From assembly GCF_023701485.1 (NCBI RefSeq), contig NZ_JAMQBK010000095.1, positions 1-44,974 of the forward strand: a stretch of DNA of 44,974 nucleotides, in the 5' to 3' direction. Below are positions 17,212 through 24,888 of this stretch, piece after piece. How positions within the stretch are numbered: position 1 is the first letter of the stretch; each line of letters starts with the position of its first letter. The notes beneath the pieces were generated by a model. It saw only the letters and a program-made list of their open reading frames with translations, did no database searches and was not told the DNA's origin. This DNA comes from Aporhodopirellula aestuarii (GTDB lineage: Bacteria; Planctomycetota; Planctomycetia; Pirellulales; Pirellulaceae). The translations under genes were made by a program, and so were the position numbers.

Positions 17212-18678
17212 ATGAAACACCTGCTAAGCTTGTTTTGTGCGTTATTTCTTGCGACGCAGATCGTCGCTGAGGATGCTCGGCCGAACGTTGTTGTGATTCT
17301 CGCGGACGACATGGGATCGGGCGACGTTCATGCGTTGAATGCGGAATCAAAAATACCGACGCCGAACTTGGACGGACTTGCCGGTGACGGGATGACGTTC
17401 ACGGACGCACACACGCCGAGCTCGGTTTGCACGCCGACGCGGTACGGATTGTTGACCGGCAGGTATTGTTGGCGGACGAACCTCAAGAAGGGCGTGCTCA
17501 ACGGTTACGGCGAGCCGCTGATGAAAGCCGACCGCGAAACGATCGCCGGAATGCTGCGTGCAAACGGCTACCACACCGGGATCGTCGGCAAATGGCACCT
17601 CGGTCTTGGATTTGCAAAGGATGGCAAGCAGTTCGACTTTAGCAAACCGGTAAGCGACGGCCCCCACACGCACGGTTTTGATTCGTCGATCATCATTCCC
17701 GCATCGCTGGACTTTCCACCGTACGTTTACATCCGCGACGGCGAACTGACCGCGTTTCCGTCCCTGGCTCAGCCGGCGAACGATTTCCCTGCGTACCTTC
17801 GTAAAGGAGAACGTTCACCTGATTTGGTGATGGAAAACGTGCTCGACGACATCGCTCGCGAGGCAGACCGCTACATCGACTCTCGAGTCACAGAAGATAA
17901 GCCGTTCTTTCTCTATGTGCCTCTTACCGGTCCGCACAAACCCGTTCTGCCTCACCCTCGCTTTCGCGGCACGACTGAACTCGGACCGTACGGAGACTTT
18001 GTCGCTCAGGTGGACGAGACCGTCGGTCAAATTCTTCAATCGATCGATGACGCCAAGGTTCGAGAAAACACAATCGTGATTTTCACCAGCGACAACGGAT
18101 CGTTCATGCGTTGCACGGATAATCCCAAATTCGTCGACCACGTTGAGGACGAAACGCAACAAGAGTACCGAGCCGATCATCACCGCGCCAACGGTGTCTA
18201 CCGCGGGACGAAGGCTGACATTTGGGAAGCGGGACACCGGGTTCCGTTCTTCGTGCGTTGGCCAGGTCACGCGAACCCTGGGTCGGTGTCGGACCAAACG
18301 ATCTGTTTGACCGACGTCTTCGCGACGCTCGCCGACGTGATCCAGGCCGAAATCGGTCCCAAGAGCGCCGACGATAGCTACAGTTTTCTAGATGCTTTGT
18401 CTGGTCAACCGATTACGCGTCCGCCGGTCATCCATCACTCGGTCGCCGGCATGTTTGCGATCCGCGACGGCAAATGGAAACTCGTCCTTGGTAACGGATC
18501 CGGTGGTCGCGAACAGCCAAGAGGCGTTGCCGACCAGCGGCCCTACCAGTTGTTCGATCTTTCGACGGACATCGCCGAAAAGAACAACGTAATCGACGAT
18601 TACCCCGAAGTCGCCGCGAGATTGGAAGCAGGCTGCATGGCGATTCGCGAACAATCTCCCTCGGGTCGCCACGAATAG
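17212..18678 (+). CDS. Exported sulfatase, arylsulfatase A-like
   Basis: Hydrolyses sulfate esters, probably of polysaccharides or their fragments, in the periplasm or outside. The 488-residue protein has a signal peptide (MKHLLSLFCALFLATQIVAE), then the alkaline-phosphatase-superfamily metal motif ILADDMGSGD (29-38) and the sulfatase signature C73-T-P-T-R, where C73 would become formylglycine. GKWHLGLG, TGPHKP and FTSDNGS supply further active-site residues. Start ATG 17212 is preceded by GAAGGA at 17199-17204; the in-frame TTG at 17197 overlaps that ribosome-binding site and is rejected. The C-terminus is the usual small sulfatase subdomain (AIRDGKWKLV). It appears to be transcribed alone. 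CxPxR maturation needs a formylglycine-generating enzyme or an anaerobic maturase encoded elsewhere. Substrate unknown. Confidence 0.93.
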   Translation: MKHLLSLFCALFLATQIVAEDARPNVVVILADDMGSGDVHALNAESKIPTPNLDGLAGDGMTFTDAHTPSSVCTPTRYGLLTGRYCWRTNLKKGVLNGYGEPLMKADRETIAGMLRANGYHTGIVGKWHLGLGFAKDGKQFDFSKPVSDGPHTHGFDSSIIIPASLDFPPYVYIRDGELTAFPSLAQPANDFPAYLRKGERSPDLVMENVLDDIAREADRYIDSRVTEDKPFFLYVPLTGPHKPVLPHPRFRGTTELGPYGDFVAQVDETVGQILQSIDDAKVRENTIVIFTSDNGSFMRCTDNPKFVDHVEDETQQEYRADHHRANGVYRGTKADIWEAGHRVPFFVRWPGHANPGSVSDQTICLTDVFATLADVIQAEIGPKSADDSYSFLDALSGQPITRPPVIHHSVAGMFAIRDGKWKLVLGNGSGGREQPRGVADQRPYQLFDLSTDIAEKNNVIDDYPEVAARLEAGCMAIREQSPSGRHE

Positions 18679-18776
18679 ACTCAGGTCAGCCCCCTACCGG
18701 GAAACCAAGTTTGGTGAGGGAACGTTTCGGTATGGGATTGTGGGCTGGCATCCGGTTCGCTATTAAGACGACTTCG

Positions 18777-18806
18777 TTCGCGAGAGTCTGCGCATTCTCT
18801 CGCGAA
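18777..18806. promoter_or_regulatory. Perfect hairpin in the leader of the amidoligase operon
   Basis: TTCGCGAGAG (18777-18786) and CTCTCGCGAA (18797-18806) form a perfect 10-bp stem with a 10-nt loop. It lies between the sulfatase stop (18678) and the C39-like gene (start about 18934). A short GTTCCC/GGGAAC inverted repeat follows directly. No T-run follows, so it could be a terminator for the sulfatase, an operator, or a leader structure of the downstream operon. Confidence 0.4.
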
Positions 18807-18933
18807 TCGGTTCCCACAGGGAACGCGGTTAGAATCCGGTAACGATTGCTCATTGGAAGGGATTGTTGGTGGTGATAGCAAAGAGACGCCCCATTGGTGT
18901 GGTGCCGTCGCATTGTCTCTCGAAGTTTGCTCG

Positions 18934-19683
18934 GTGCGGATCTTGACGCACGAACTCACCCTTGAGATCCAGTCCCAGCCCAACGACACGTCTTGCGGCC
19001 CCACCTGTTTGGCCGCCGTTTACGACTATTGGAATCGCCCGGTCGACTTGAAGGAATTGCTCGGCAAGATCGGCGAACTCGATGGCGGCGGAACGTTAGC
19101 CGTTGACCTCGCCTGCGATGCCCTCGAGCGTGGTTACTCCGCGTCAATTGTCACATACAACCTGCAACTGTTTGACCCGACTTGGTTCAACGAAGACGGA
19201 GAAATCGAGTCTGCGACCGTTCTGGCGGATCGATTGGAACGGCAGCTCCACTCCAAAAAAAACCACAGCAACATCGACATCGATCGATTGAGGGCATCCA
19301 CCCAGTCGTACCTCACCTACCTGGCTCTCGGCGGTCAGGTCCGCATGCAACCGCTCGATGAAATCCTGCTGGTCTCGATGTTGGCGAGGGAGACGCCGAT
19401 TTTATGTGGCCTCAGTGCCACGTACCTGTACCGCGAATCGCGGGAAACGAAATGGGGCAAGCCAGATGACATTGGCGGTTCCCCGACGGGTCACTTCGTC
19501 GTGATGCATGGTTTTTCCCCCAAGAATCGAACCGTGTTGATCGCCGATCCGCTCCACCCCAATCCGATGGCTCCGACTAACAAATACGTCGCCCCGTTGG
19601 CACGTGTTACCTCCGCGATCTTGCTTGGAATCGTCACCTTCGATGCAAATCTGCTCACCATCTTTCCGGACGAGAAATCCTAA
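18934..19683 (+). CDS. C39-like cysteine peptidase (papain-fold)
   Basis: A 250-residue protein of the Peptidase_C39_2 type. The probable nucleophile is C21 in NDTSCGPTCLAAVYDYW; the catalytic His is likely H187 in SPTGHFVVMHGF, followed by an Asp in VLIADP. It has no signal peptide or ABC-transporter domain, so it is a stand-alone cytoplasmic enzyme, either a peptidase or a transglutaminase-like acyl-transferase. The start is uncertain: GTG 18934 is chosen because similarity to the fold begins just after it, while TTG 18943 and an upstream TTG at 18853 are in frame. It ends four bases before the RimK-like ligase gene, so the two are surely one operon. In that setting it may cleave or condense the product of the two ligases. 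Confidence 0.8.
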   Translation: MRILTHELTLEIQSQPNDTSCGPTCLAAVYDYWNRPVDLKELLGKIGELDGGGTLAVDLACDALERGYSASIVTYNLQLFDPTWFNEDGEIESATVLADRLERQLHSKKNHSNIDIDRLRASTQSYLTYLALGGQVRMQPLDEILLVSMLARETPILCGLSATYLYRESRETKWGKPDDIGGSPTGHFVVMHGFSPKNRTVLIADPLHPNPMAPTNKYVAPLARVTSAILLGIVTFDANLLTIFPDEKS

Positions 19684-19687
19684 TTCC

Positions 19688-21163
19688 ATGAAAACCATTT
19701 TGGTTGCGGAGTCCAACGACGATTGGATTGGCGAATTTGAAGACGTCAAAATCGTTGATCCTCGCGATTACCTAGCATCGCCGGACACCAAAACACGCGG
19801 ACGGACTCGGGTTTACAACCTCAGTCGCTCGTACGCGTATCAGAGCATGGGATACTACGTTTCCCTCTTGGCGGAAGCACGCGGCGAACGTCCGGTGCCC
19901 GACGTCACGACCATTCAAGACCTATCGGGATCGGCAGCCGTTCGTTTGATTCCTCAATATCTAGAGGAACTGATTCGCACCTCGTTGAAAGGATTGACGA
20001 GCGACGAGTTCGTATTGAGCGTCTACTTTGGCGAGAATTTGGCCAAGCGATACGACCGTCTCTCACGCGAGTTGTACAACGTCTTCCAAGCACCGTTGCT
20101 GCGGTTCACGTTTTCCCGCCGTAGCGAGTGGAGACTCCGTCGGGCCTCCGCGATTTCGCTCAGCGCCGTGCCCACGACCCACCGCATGTTCGTCGCTCAA
20201 GCGGCGAAGCGACATTTTGCTCGGGGAAGGTCGAGCCGTCCCAAACGCAAATCGATGCGTTACGACATGGCGATTCTGCACAACCCCGCCGAAGGTCAAT
20301 TGGCTCCTTCTGACGAAACCGCACTCAAAAAACTCATCAAAGCCGCAGCCAGTGAAGGCATCAACGCCGAACTAATCATGCGTACCGACTCGAGCCGTTT
20401 GTTGGAATTTGACGCGTTATTCATTCGCGAAACCACCGCCGTCAGTCACCACACCTATCGCCTTGCCCGCCGTGCCCAAGCAGCCGGCATGGTCGTGATC
20501 GATGATCCGGTGTCGATTCTCCGTTGCAGCAACAAAGTGTACCTCGCCGAGTTGCTGACCAGGGCCAAGGTTCCGACTCCCGAAACCACGATCGTTCACC
20601 GCCGCAACGTCGAAGAACTCGCGGAAACGATCTCGTATCCCTGTGTGCTCAAACGTCCTGACAGCGCGTTTTCGCAGGGAGTCGTCAAAGCGGCCAACTC
20701 GGATGAGTTTCGTGCGAGATTGGCGGAATTTTTTGAAGACTCTGAACTCGTGATCGCGCAGACATACATGCGGACCGATTTCGATTGGCGAATCGGCGTG
20801 ATGGATGGGCGTGCGCTGTTTGCGTGCAAGTACCACATGGCACGCGGACACTGGCAAATCGCCAAACACGACTCGGCTTCTCCAGCGAATCCAAGATTCG
20901 GAAAAGCAGATACGCTGCCAGTCGAGACCGCCCCACGGAAGGCAGTCGCCACCGCTGTCAAAGCAGCCAATTTGATCGGCAACGGGCTCTATGGCGTCGA
21001 CGTGAAGGAGGTCGACGGGCAATTCTATGTCATCGAAGTCAACGACAACCCGAACTTGGACTCCGGCGTGGAAGACGCCGTGCTCCGCGACGAACTTTAT
21101 CGACGGATCATGGAATCTTTCGTTCGCCGAATCGAAGCCACCAAACAAAACTCCTCCTCTTAA
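19688..21163 (+). CDS. RimK-like ATP-grasp ligase with RLAN-type N-terminal domain
   Basis: ATP-dependent carboxylate-amine ligase, 491 residues. Residues 1-150 match the RLAN style of N-terminus (RTRVYNLSRSYAYQSMGYYVSLLAEARG). Residues about 195-485 are the ATP-grasp: pre-ATP-grasp part to 275, SNKVYLAELL (281-290), PCVLKRPDSAFSQGV (318-332; K322 nucleotide-binding), and the metal site YVIEVNDNPNLDSG (447-460; E450, N452, N454). RimK relatives add glutamate or other amino acids to a peptide or small-molecule carboxylate. Start ATG 19688 is four bases after the previous stop; the frame is open back to 19604 but that overlaps the peptidase gene. Its partner genes (GCS2-like ligase, amidohydrolase, C39 peptidase) suggest a peptide-like metabolite. 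The acceptor is unknown. Confidence 0.9.
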   Translation: MKTILVAESNDDWIGEFEDVKIVDPRDYLASPDTKTRGRTRVYNLSRSYAYQSMGYYVSLLAEARGERPVPDVTTIQDLSGSAAVRLIPQYLEELIRTSLKGLTSDEFVLSVYFGENLAKRYDRLSRELYNVFQAPLLRFTFSRRSEWRLRRASAISLSAVPTTHRMFVAQAAKRHFARGRSSRPKRKSMRYDMAILHNPAEGQLAPSDETALKKLIKAAASEGINAELIMRTDSSRLLEFDALFIRETTAVSHHTYRLARRAQAAGMVVIDDPVSILRCSNKVYLAELLTRAKVPTPETTIVHRRNVEELAETISYPCVLKRPDSAFSQGVVKAANSDEFRARLAEFFEDSELVIAQTYMRTDFDWRIGVMDGRALFACKYHMARGHWQIAKHDSASPANPRFGKADTLPVETAPRKAVATAVKAANLIGNGLYGVDVKEVDGQFYVIEVNDNPNLDSGVEDAVLRDELYRRIMESFVRRIEATKQNSSS

Positions 21164-21183
21164 TCGTCTGGCATCCGCCTCCC

Positions 21184-22416
21184 ATGACACTGAAATTGTT
21201 CGACGCCTTTGGCATCGAAATGGAATACATGATCGTCGACCGCGACACGCTCGACGTGCGTCCGATCGCCGACGAGATGCTGTCGCGTTTGTCTGGCCGA
21301 GAAGCGGCGAGCGACTACGAGTCCGGCCCCATCACTTGGTCCAACGAACTCGCCCGACATGTGATCGAACTGAAGACGACGTTGCCTGCGTCCAACCTGC
21401 GATCGCTGCCGTCGCAGTTCGAAATCGCGATCGGCGAACTGCGTCCGGTCTTAGAACAATTGAACGTACGCTTGCTTCCCACGGCGATGCATCCGTGGAT
21501 GGATCCCACGACCGAAACGCAATTGTGGCCGCACGAAAACGCCGAGATCTATAATGCCTTCGACCGCATCTTTGACTGCAGAACGCATGGCTGGGCGAAC
21601 GTGCAGAGCGTTCACTTGAATTTGCCGTTTGACGGGGATGCCGAATTCGCACGCCTCCACGCGGCCGTGCGGTTGGTGTTGCCGTTGTTGCCTGCGCTGG
21701 CAGCGAGCTCTCCGTTGCTGGAGGGTCGCCGGTCTGGGCTGCATGACAACCGCATGCATCACTATGCCGGCCACTGTCACGCGATGCCCTCGTTGACAGG
21801 CGATCTGATCCCGGAACCGATCTACGACGAAGCGACCTACCGACGCGAAGTGTTCGCTCCCATTGCCAGCGACGTTCAACCGCATGACGTCGACGGGGTG
21901 TTCGAGGTCGATTTTTTGAACGCGAGAGGTGCGATCGCTCGCTTTGACCGCGGCTCCGTCGAACTGCGGGTAATGGACGTGCAGGAATACGCCGGAGCGG
22001 ACGTGGCGATCTGCGCTGCCGCGATCGGAGTGATCAAGTCGCTGGTCAGCGAAGATTGGTCTCGGACGTCCGATCAACAACCGTTTTCCACGCGGAGGCT
22101 GCGAGACATGCTCGACCGCACCACGGTGAAAGCCGAGTTCAGCCTGATCGTCGACCGCGACTATTTGCAACTCTTCAACATCAACAAACCATCTCTGACG
22201 GCGAAGGAACTCTGGGCGACGTTGCTCGATCGAGTTCGACGAAGCGACCAGATGCTCGCGAGCCTATTCGCACCGATCGACATCATTATGGAACACGGGA
22301 CACTCGCGACGCGAATCATCACGAGCCTCGGCCCCACATTCGACCGCCAATCCCTGCACGATTTGTACGATGAACTCGCCGATTGCCTCGACACCTGGGA
22401 ACCGTTCAAGCCGTGA
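21184..22416 (+). CDS. GCS2-like glutamate-cysteine ligase family protein
   Basis: A 410-residue carboxylate-amine ligase of the glutamine-synthetase fold, related to GCS2/YbdK. The N-terminal strand FGIEMEYMIVD (E12, E14) gives the acidic metal ligands; further family features are TAMHPWMDP, QSVHLNLPF, a His-rich RMHHYAGHCHAM segment (about 186-197) and FDRGSVELRVMD near 255-266. These enzymes form an amide or gamma-glutamyl bond with ATP. The start is ATG 21184, 20 bp after the RimK-like gene; the frame is open upstream only because it is a shadow of that gene. The next gene starts at GTGA overlapping its stop. Next to an ATP-grasp ligase it probably adds a second residue to the same product. 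It is not necessarily true glutamate-cysteine ligase, so no symbol is given. Confidence 0.88.
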   Translation: MTLKLFDAFGIEMEYMIVDRDTLDVRPIADEMLSRLSGREAASDYESGPITWSNELARHVIELKTTLPASNLRSLPSQFEIAIGELRPVLEQLNVRLLPTAMHPWMDPTTETQLWPHENAEIYNAFDRIFDCRTHGWANVQSVHLNLPFDGDAEFARLHAAVRLVLPLLPALAASSPLLEGRRSGLHDNRMHHYAGHCHAMPSLTGDLIPEPIYDEATYRREVFAPIASDVQPHDVDGVFEVDFLNARGAIARFDRGSVELRVMDVQEYAGADVAICAAAIGVIKSLVSEDWSRTSDQQPFSTRRLRDMLDRTTVKAEFSLIVDRDYLQLFNINKPSLTAKELWATLLDRVRRSDQMLASLFAPIDIIMEHGTLATRIITSLGPTFDRQSLHDLYDELADCLDTWEPFKP

Positions 22417-23171
22417 CGGGTGAGCACGCGAGAAGAATGCCGCCAATCTTCGTGATCACATGCGAGCACGGCGGAAACGCGGTGCCCGCCGAGTACGCGT
22501 CGAGGTTTGCGAGTGCCGGGGCAAGAGCGGCGATTCAGAGTCATCGCGGATACGACCCGGGGGCGTTTGAAGCAGCGTTGCAGTTTTCAAGGTCGCTCGG
22601 CGTGGAACCGATTTCCTCGACGACCAGCCGGTTGCTCGTTGATCTAAATCGCTCGACCGACAATCCCGAACTGCTCTCCAAATTCACCCAAAATCTCAGC
22701 CCGTCTGAAACCGCGGTTTTGTTGGAACGACACTATTTCCCGTACCGCCACCGCGTGACGGCGGCGATCGAAAAAGGAATCACGGATCACCACCAGGTGT
22801 TTCACCTCTCAATCCACACCTTCACGCCGCGAATCAGGGGTGTCTGGCGGGACATCGACGTGGGTTTACTTTTTGATCCTGCGAGAAAATCGGAAGCCGA
22901 ATTCTGCGAACGGTGGCAGCAAGAACTGGCTTGCCAATTCCCTTCGCTGCGTGTGCGTCCCAACGAACCCTATAAGGGTGTCGACGACGGTTTTACGACC
23001 GTTCTGCGTCGACAATTCGCCGACCATGATTACGTTGGAGTGGAAGTCGAGATCAACAATCGATTTGCAAAACGATCTGTTGATGCTCAAGCCAAACGGG
23101 TAAAAGCTCTCTTACAAACCCTCCCACACCGGACACATTTTTTAGATGGATCGGATACTCACCCGTCATGA
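22413..23171 (+). CDS. N-formylglutamate amidohydrolase-like enzyme
   Basis: A zinc-type amidohydrolase of about 252 residues related to HutG2/N-formylglutamate deformylase. Motifs: CEHGGNAVP (17-25; equivalent of SPHSG), HRGYDPG (44-50), DLNRS (77-81), the SIHTFTP segment, and a C-terminal VGVEVEINNRF. There are no histidine-degradation genes nearby, so N-formylglutamate is an unlikely substrate; a gamma-glutamyl or other N-acyl amino acid made by the neighbouring ligases is more likely. The start is taken as GTG 22413, overlapping the previous TGA by four bases; ATG 22437 is an alternative. Its last 26 bases overlap the MFS gene, showing tight coupling. Confidence 0.88.
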   Translation: MTGEHARRMPPIFVITCEHGGNAVPAEYASRFASAGARAAIQSHRGYDPGAFEAALQFSRSLGVEPISSTTSRLLVDLNRSTDNPELLSKFTQNLSPSETAVLLERHYFPYRHRVTAAIEKGITDHHQVFHLSIHTFTPRIRGVWRDIDVGLLFDPARKSEAEFCERWQQELACQFPSLRVRPNEPYKGVDDGFTTVLRRQFADHDYVGVEVEINNRFAKRSVDAQAKRVKALLQTLPHRTHFLDGSDTHPS

Positions 23172-24501
23172 ACTCGCGGACCTGAAAAGGGAAGCGAAAA
23201 GCGACCCCAACTTGGGTCGCAGCATGGCGGACGCGGCGTGCTTCGGCGGCATGGTGGGCTGCGGTGAGAGCTACTTTGCGGCATTTGCCCTGGCGATCGG
23301 ATTAAGCGAAACGGCATCTGGCATCGTCGCGAGCGTTCCGCTGTTGGTCGGTGGTGTGCTGCAGCTCGTTTCGCCGATGGCGATCAAACTCATCGGCGGA
23401 TACCGGCGCTGGATTGCTACGGGGGCCGCCTTGCAGGCACTCGCATTCTTGCCGCTGGCGTTCGCCGCGTGGAATGGCACCCTGACGCTTCCGATGATGC
23501 TACTCATCGCTTCGGTTTACTGGGCCGCCGGTCTCTCCACGGGTCCGGCGTGGAACACTTGGATCGAACAAATTGTCCCAACGCAGCGGCGTGCGAGGTT
23601 CTTTGCAAAACGCTCGCGTTTACAACAAACCTGCACGTTCTCCGCGTTGATGATCGCCGGCGTGGTCCTGCACTGGACATCCGAGCGAGGAATCGCGTTG
23701 CTCGGATTTGCGGGCCTGTTCTGCCTCGCCGCGGTGCTGCGACTGTTCTCGGCTGCATTCCTGCACCTGACACGTGAACCGACGAATACCGTGGCCAAGT
23801 TTGCGAGACAGACCGAAAAGGCGAAAATCGATCTCGCAAACACCGACACCAAGCCTGCCATTCGCTTGCTCGCGTACTTGGTCGCGATGCAGATTTTCAT
23901 TCAACTCAGCGGCCCGTACTTCGTGCCCTACATGCTTGGGCAATTGGAACTGGGTTACGGAGCTTACGTCAGCTTGGTGTCCCTCGCGTTCCTAAGCAAA
24001 GTCACCTCGCTCGCGTTTTGGGGGCGGATTGCCGAAAAGGCCGGCGCCACGAAAGTACTCTGGTTTGGCGGCATCGGTCTCGTTCCGTTATCGTCGCTCT
24101 GGATCATCTCCACCAACGTCTATTGGCTCGCTGTGGTTCAGATCACCAGCGGTTTCATGTGGGCAGCCTACGAACTCGGCTTCTTCCTGCTGTTTTTTGA
24201 AATGTTGCCCGCCAGTCAGCGAACCCGATTGCTGACCTACTACAACTTTGCCAACGCGTTGGCGATGACGGCCGGTGCGTTAACCGGTGCGGCAATTCTT
24301 TCGCAACTCGGATGCGAATCGCAAACCTACTACTACCTCTTCGGCATCTCGTCGATCGGTCGAATGTGCTGCGTCGCCTTGCTGGCCAGTATCGTGTTGC
24401 CGAACGTCTCGCTGAAATCCATCCGCATGCGCATCCTTTCGGTCCGATTGGGAGCCGGCAGTGTCTCGGCACCGATTGTCGCGAGCGCCGAAGAGACATG
24501 A
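23146..24501 (+). CDS. MFS transporter
   Basis: A 451-residue membrane protein with about 12 predicted helices in two halves separated by a charged loop (about residues 208-238, RQTEKAKIDLANTDTKPA). The N-terminus is cytoplasmic and charged. The family call rests on overall helix layout and the short RR/YRRW loop between helices 2 and 3. The ATG at 23146 lies inside the end of the amidohydrolase gene, so it closes the five-gene operon. It most likely exports or imports the product or precursor of the ligases. The C-terminal 35 residues are polar. No substrate can be named from sequence. Confidence 0.85.
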   Translation: MDRILTRHELADLKREAKSDPNLGRSMADAACFGGMVGCGESYFAAFALAIGLSETASGIVASVPLLVGGVLQLVSPMAIKLIGGYRRWIATGAALQALAFLPLAFAAWNGTLTLPMMLLIASVYWAAGLSTGPAWNTWIEQIVPTQRRARFFAKRSRLQQTCTFSALMIAGVVLHWTSERGIALLGFAGLFCLAAVLRLFSAAFLHLTREPTNTVAKFARQTEKAKIDLANTDTKPAIRLLAYLVAMQIFIQLSGPYFVPYMLGQLELGYGAYVSLVSLAFLSKVTSLAFWGRIAEKAGATKVLWFGGIGLVPLSSLWIISTNVYWLAVVQITSGFMWAAYELGFFLLFFEMLPASQRTRLLTYYNFANALAMTAGALTGAAILSQLGCESQTYYYLFGISSIGRMCCVALLASIVLPNVSLKSIRMRILSVRLGAGSVSAPIVASAEET

Positions 24502-24888
24502 AAGATCGCATCAGATTACGAATCATCCATACGGCATCCTGCGTTACAATCCTGCCTTTCTGTACGAAAGCTGGTAGCACCACATCGGTCGATCTGATTT
24601 CACGGGCCCTCCGTAGCGGAAGTCCACAAGCGGAGTATTGATTCCACCACCAAATGTGTCAGCGATAGATCGAGCTATCCGGTCAATGACACGTCCGGCC
24701 ACGATCGGCTCGATCATTCGCACGACTTGATTGAATCAACAATCCGTCAAGACGTTCAGCAAATATCGCTTCCGTCGAAACGCTTGCCGAATTTCGCTAC
24801 CGCACAGCGACCGCCCCGCCGGCGGCATGAATCAAGGCGAATACCAATACCGATCGCGTACTGAATTCCCATCAACTAAGTCCAACCG
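24502..24888. other. Intergenic region, no gene seen
   Basis: About 390 bp between the MFS gene and the SLC12-like gene. I see no convincing coding frame. A short stretch near 24618-24640 (GTAGCGGAAGTCCACAAGCGGAG) resembles a decayed arm of the palindromic repeat at 12901. The promoter of the next gene should lie here. Confidence 0.5.

Noticed and set aside
20785..21183. N-terminal extension of the GCS2-like ligase
   Set aside because: It overlaps the ATP-grasp gene in another frame and is Arg-rich shadow sequence; the family start fits ATG 21184.
20417..21190. A 257-residue minus-strand open frame
   Set aside because: It is antisense to the ATP-grasp gene, whose metal-binding motif lies in the same stretch.
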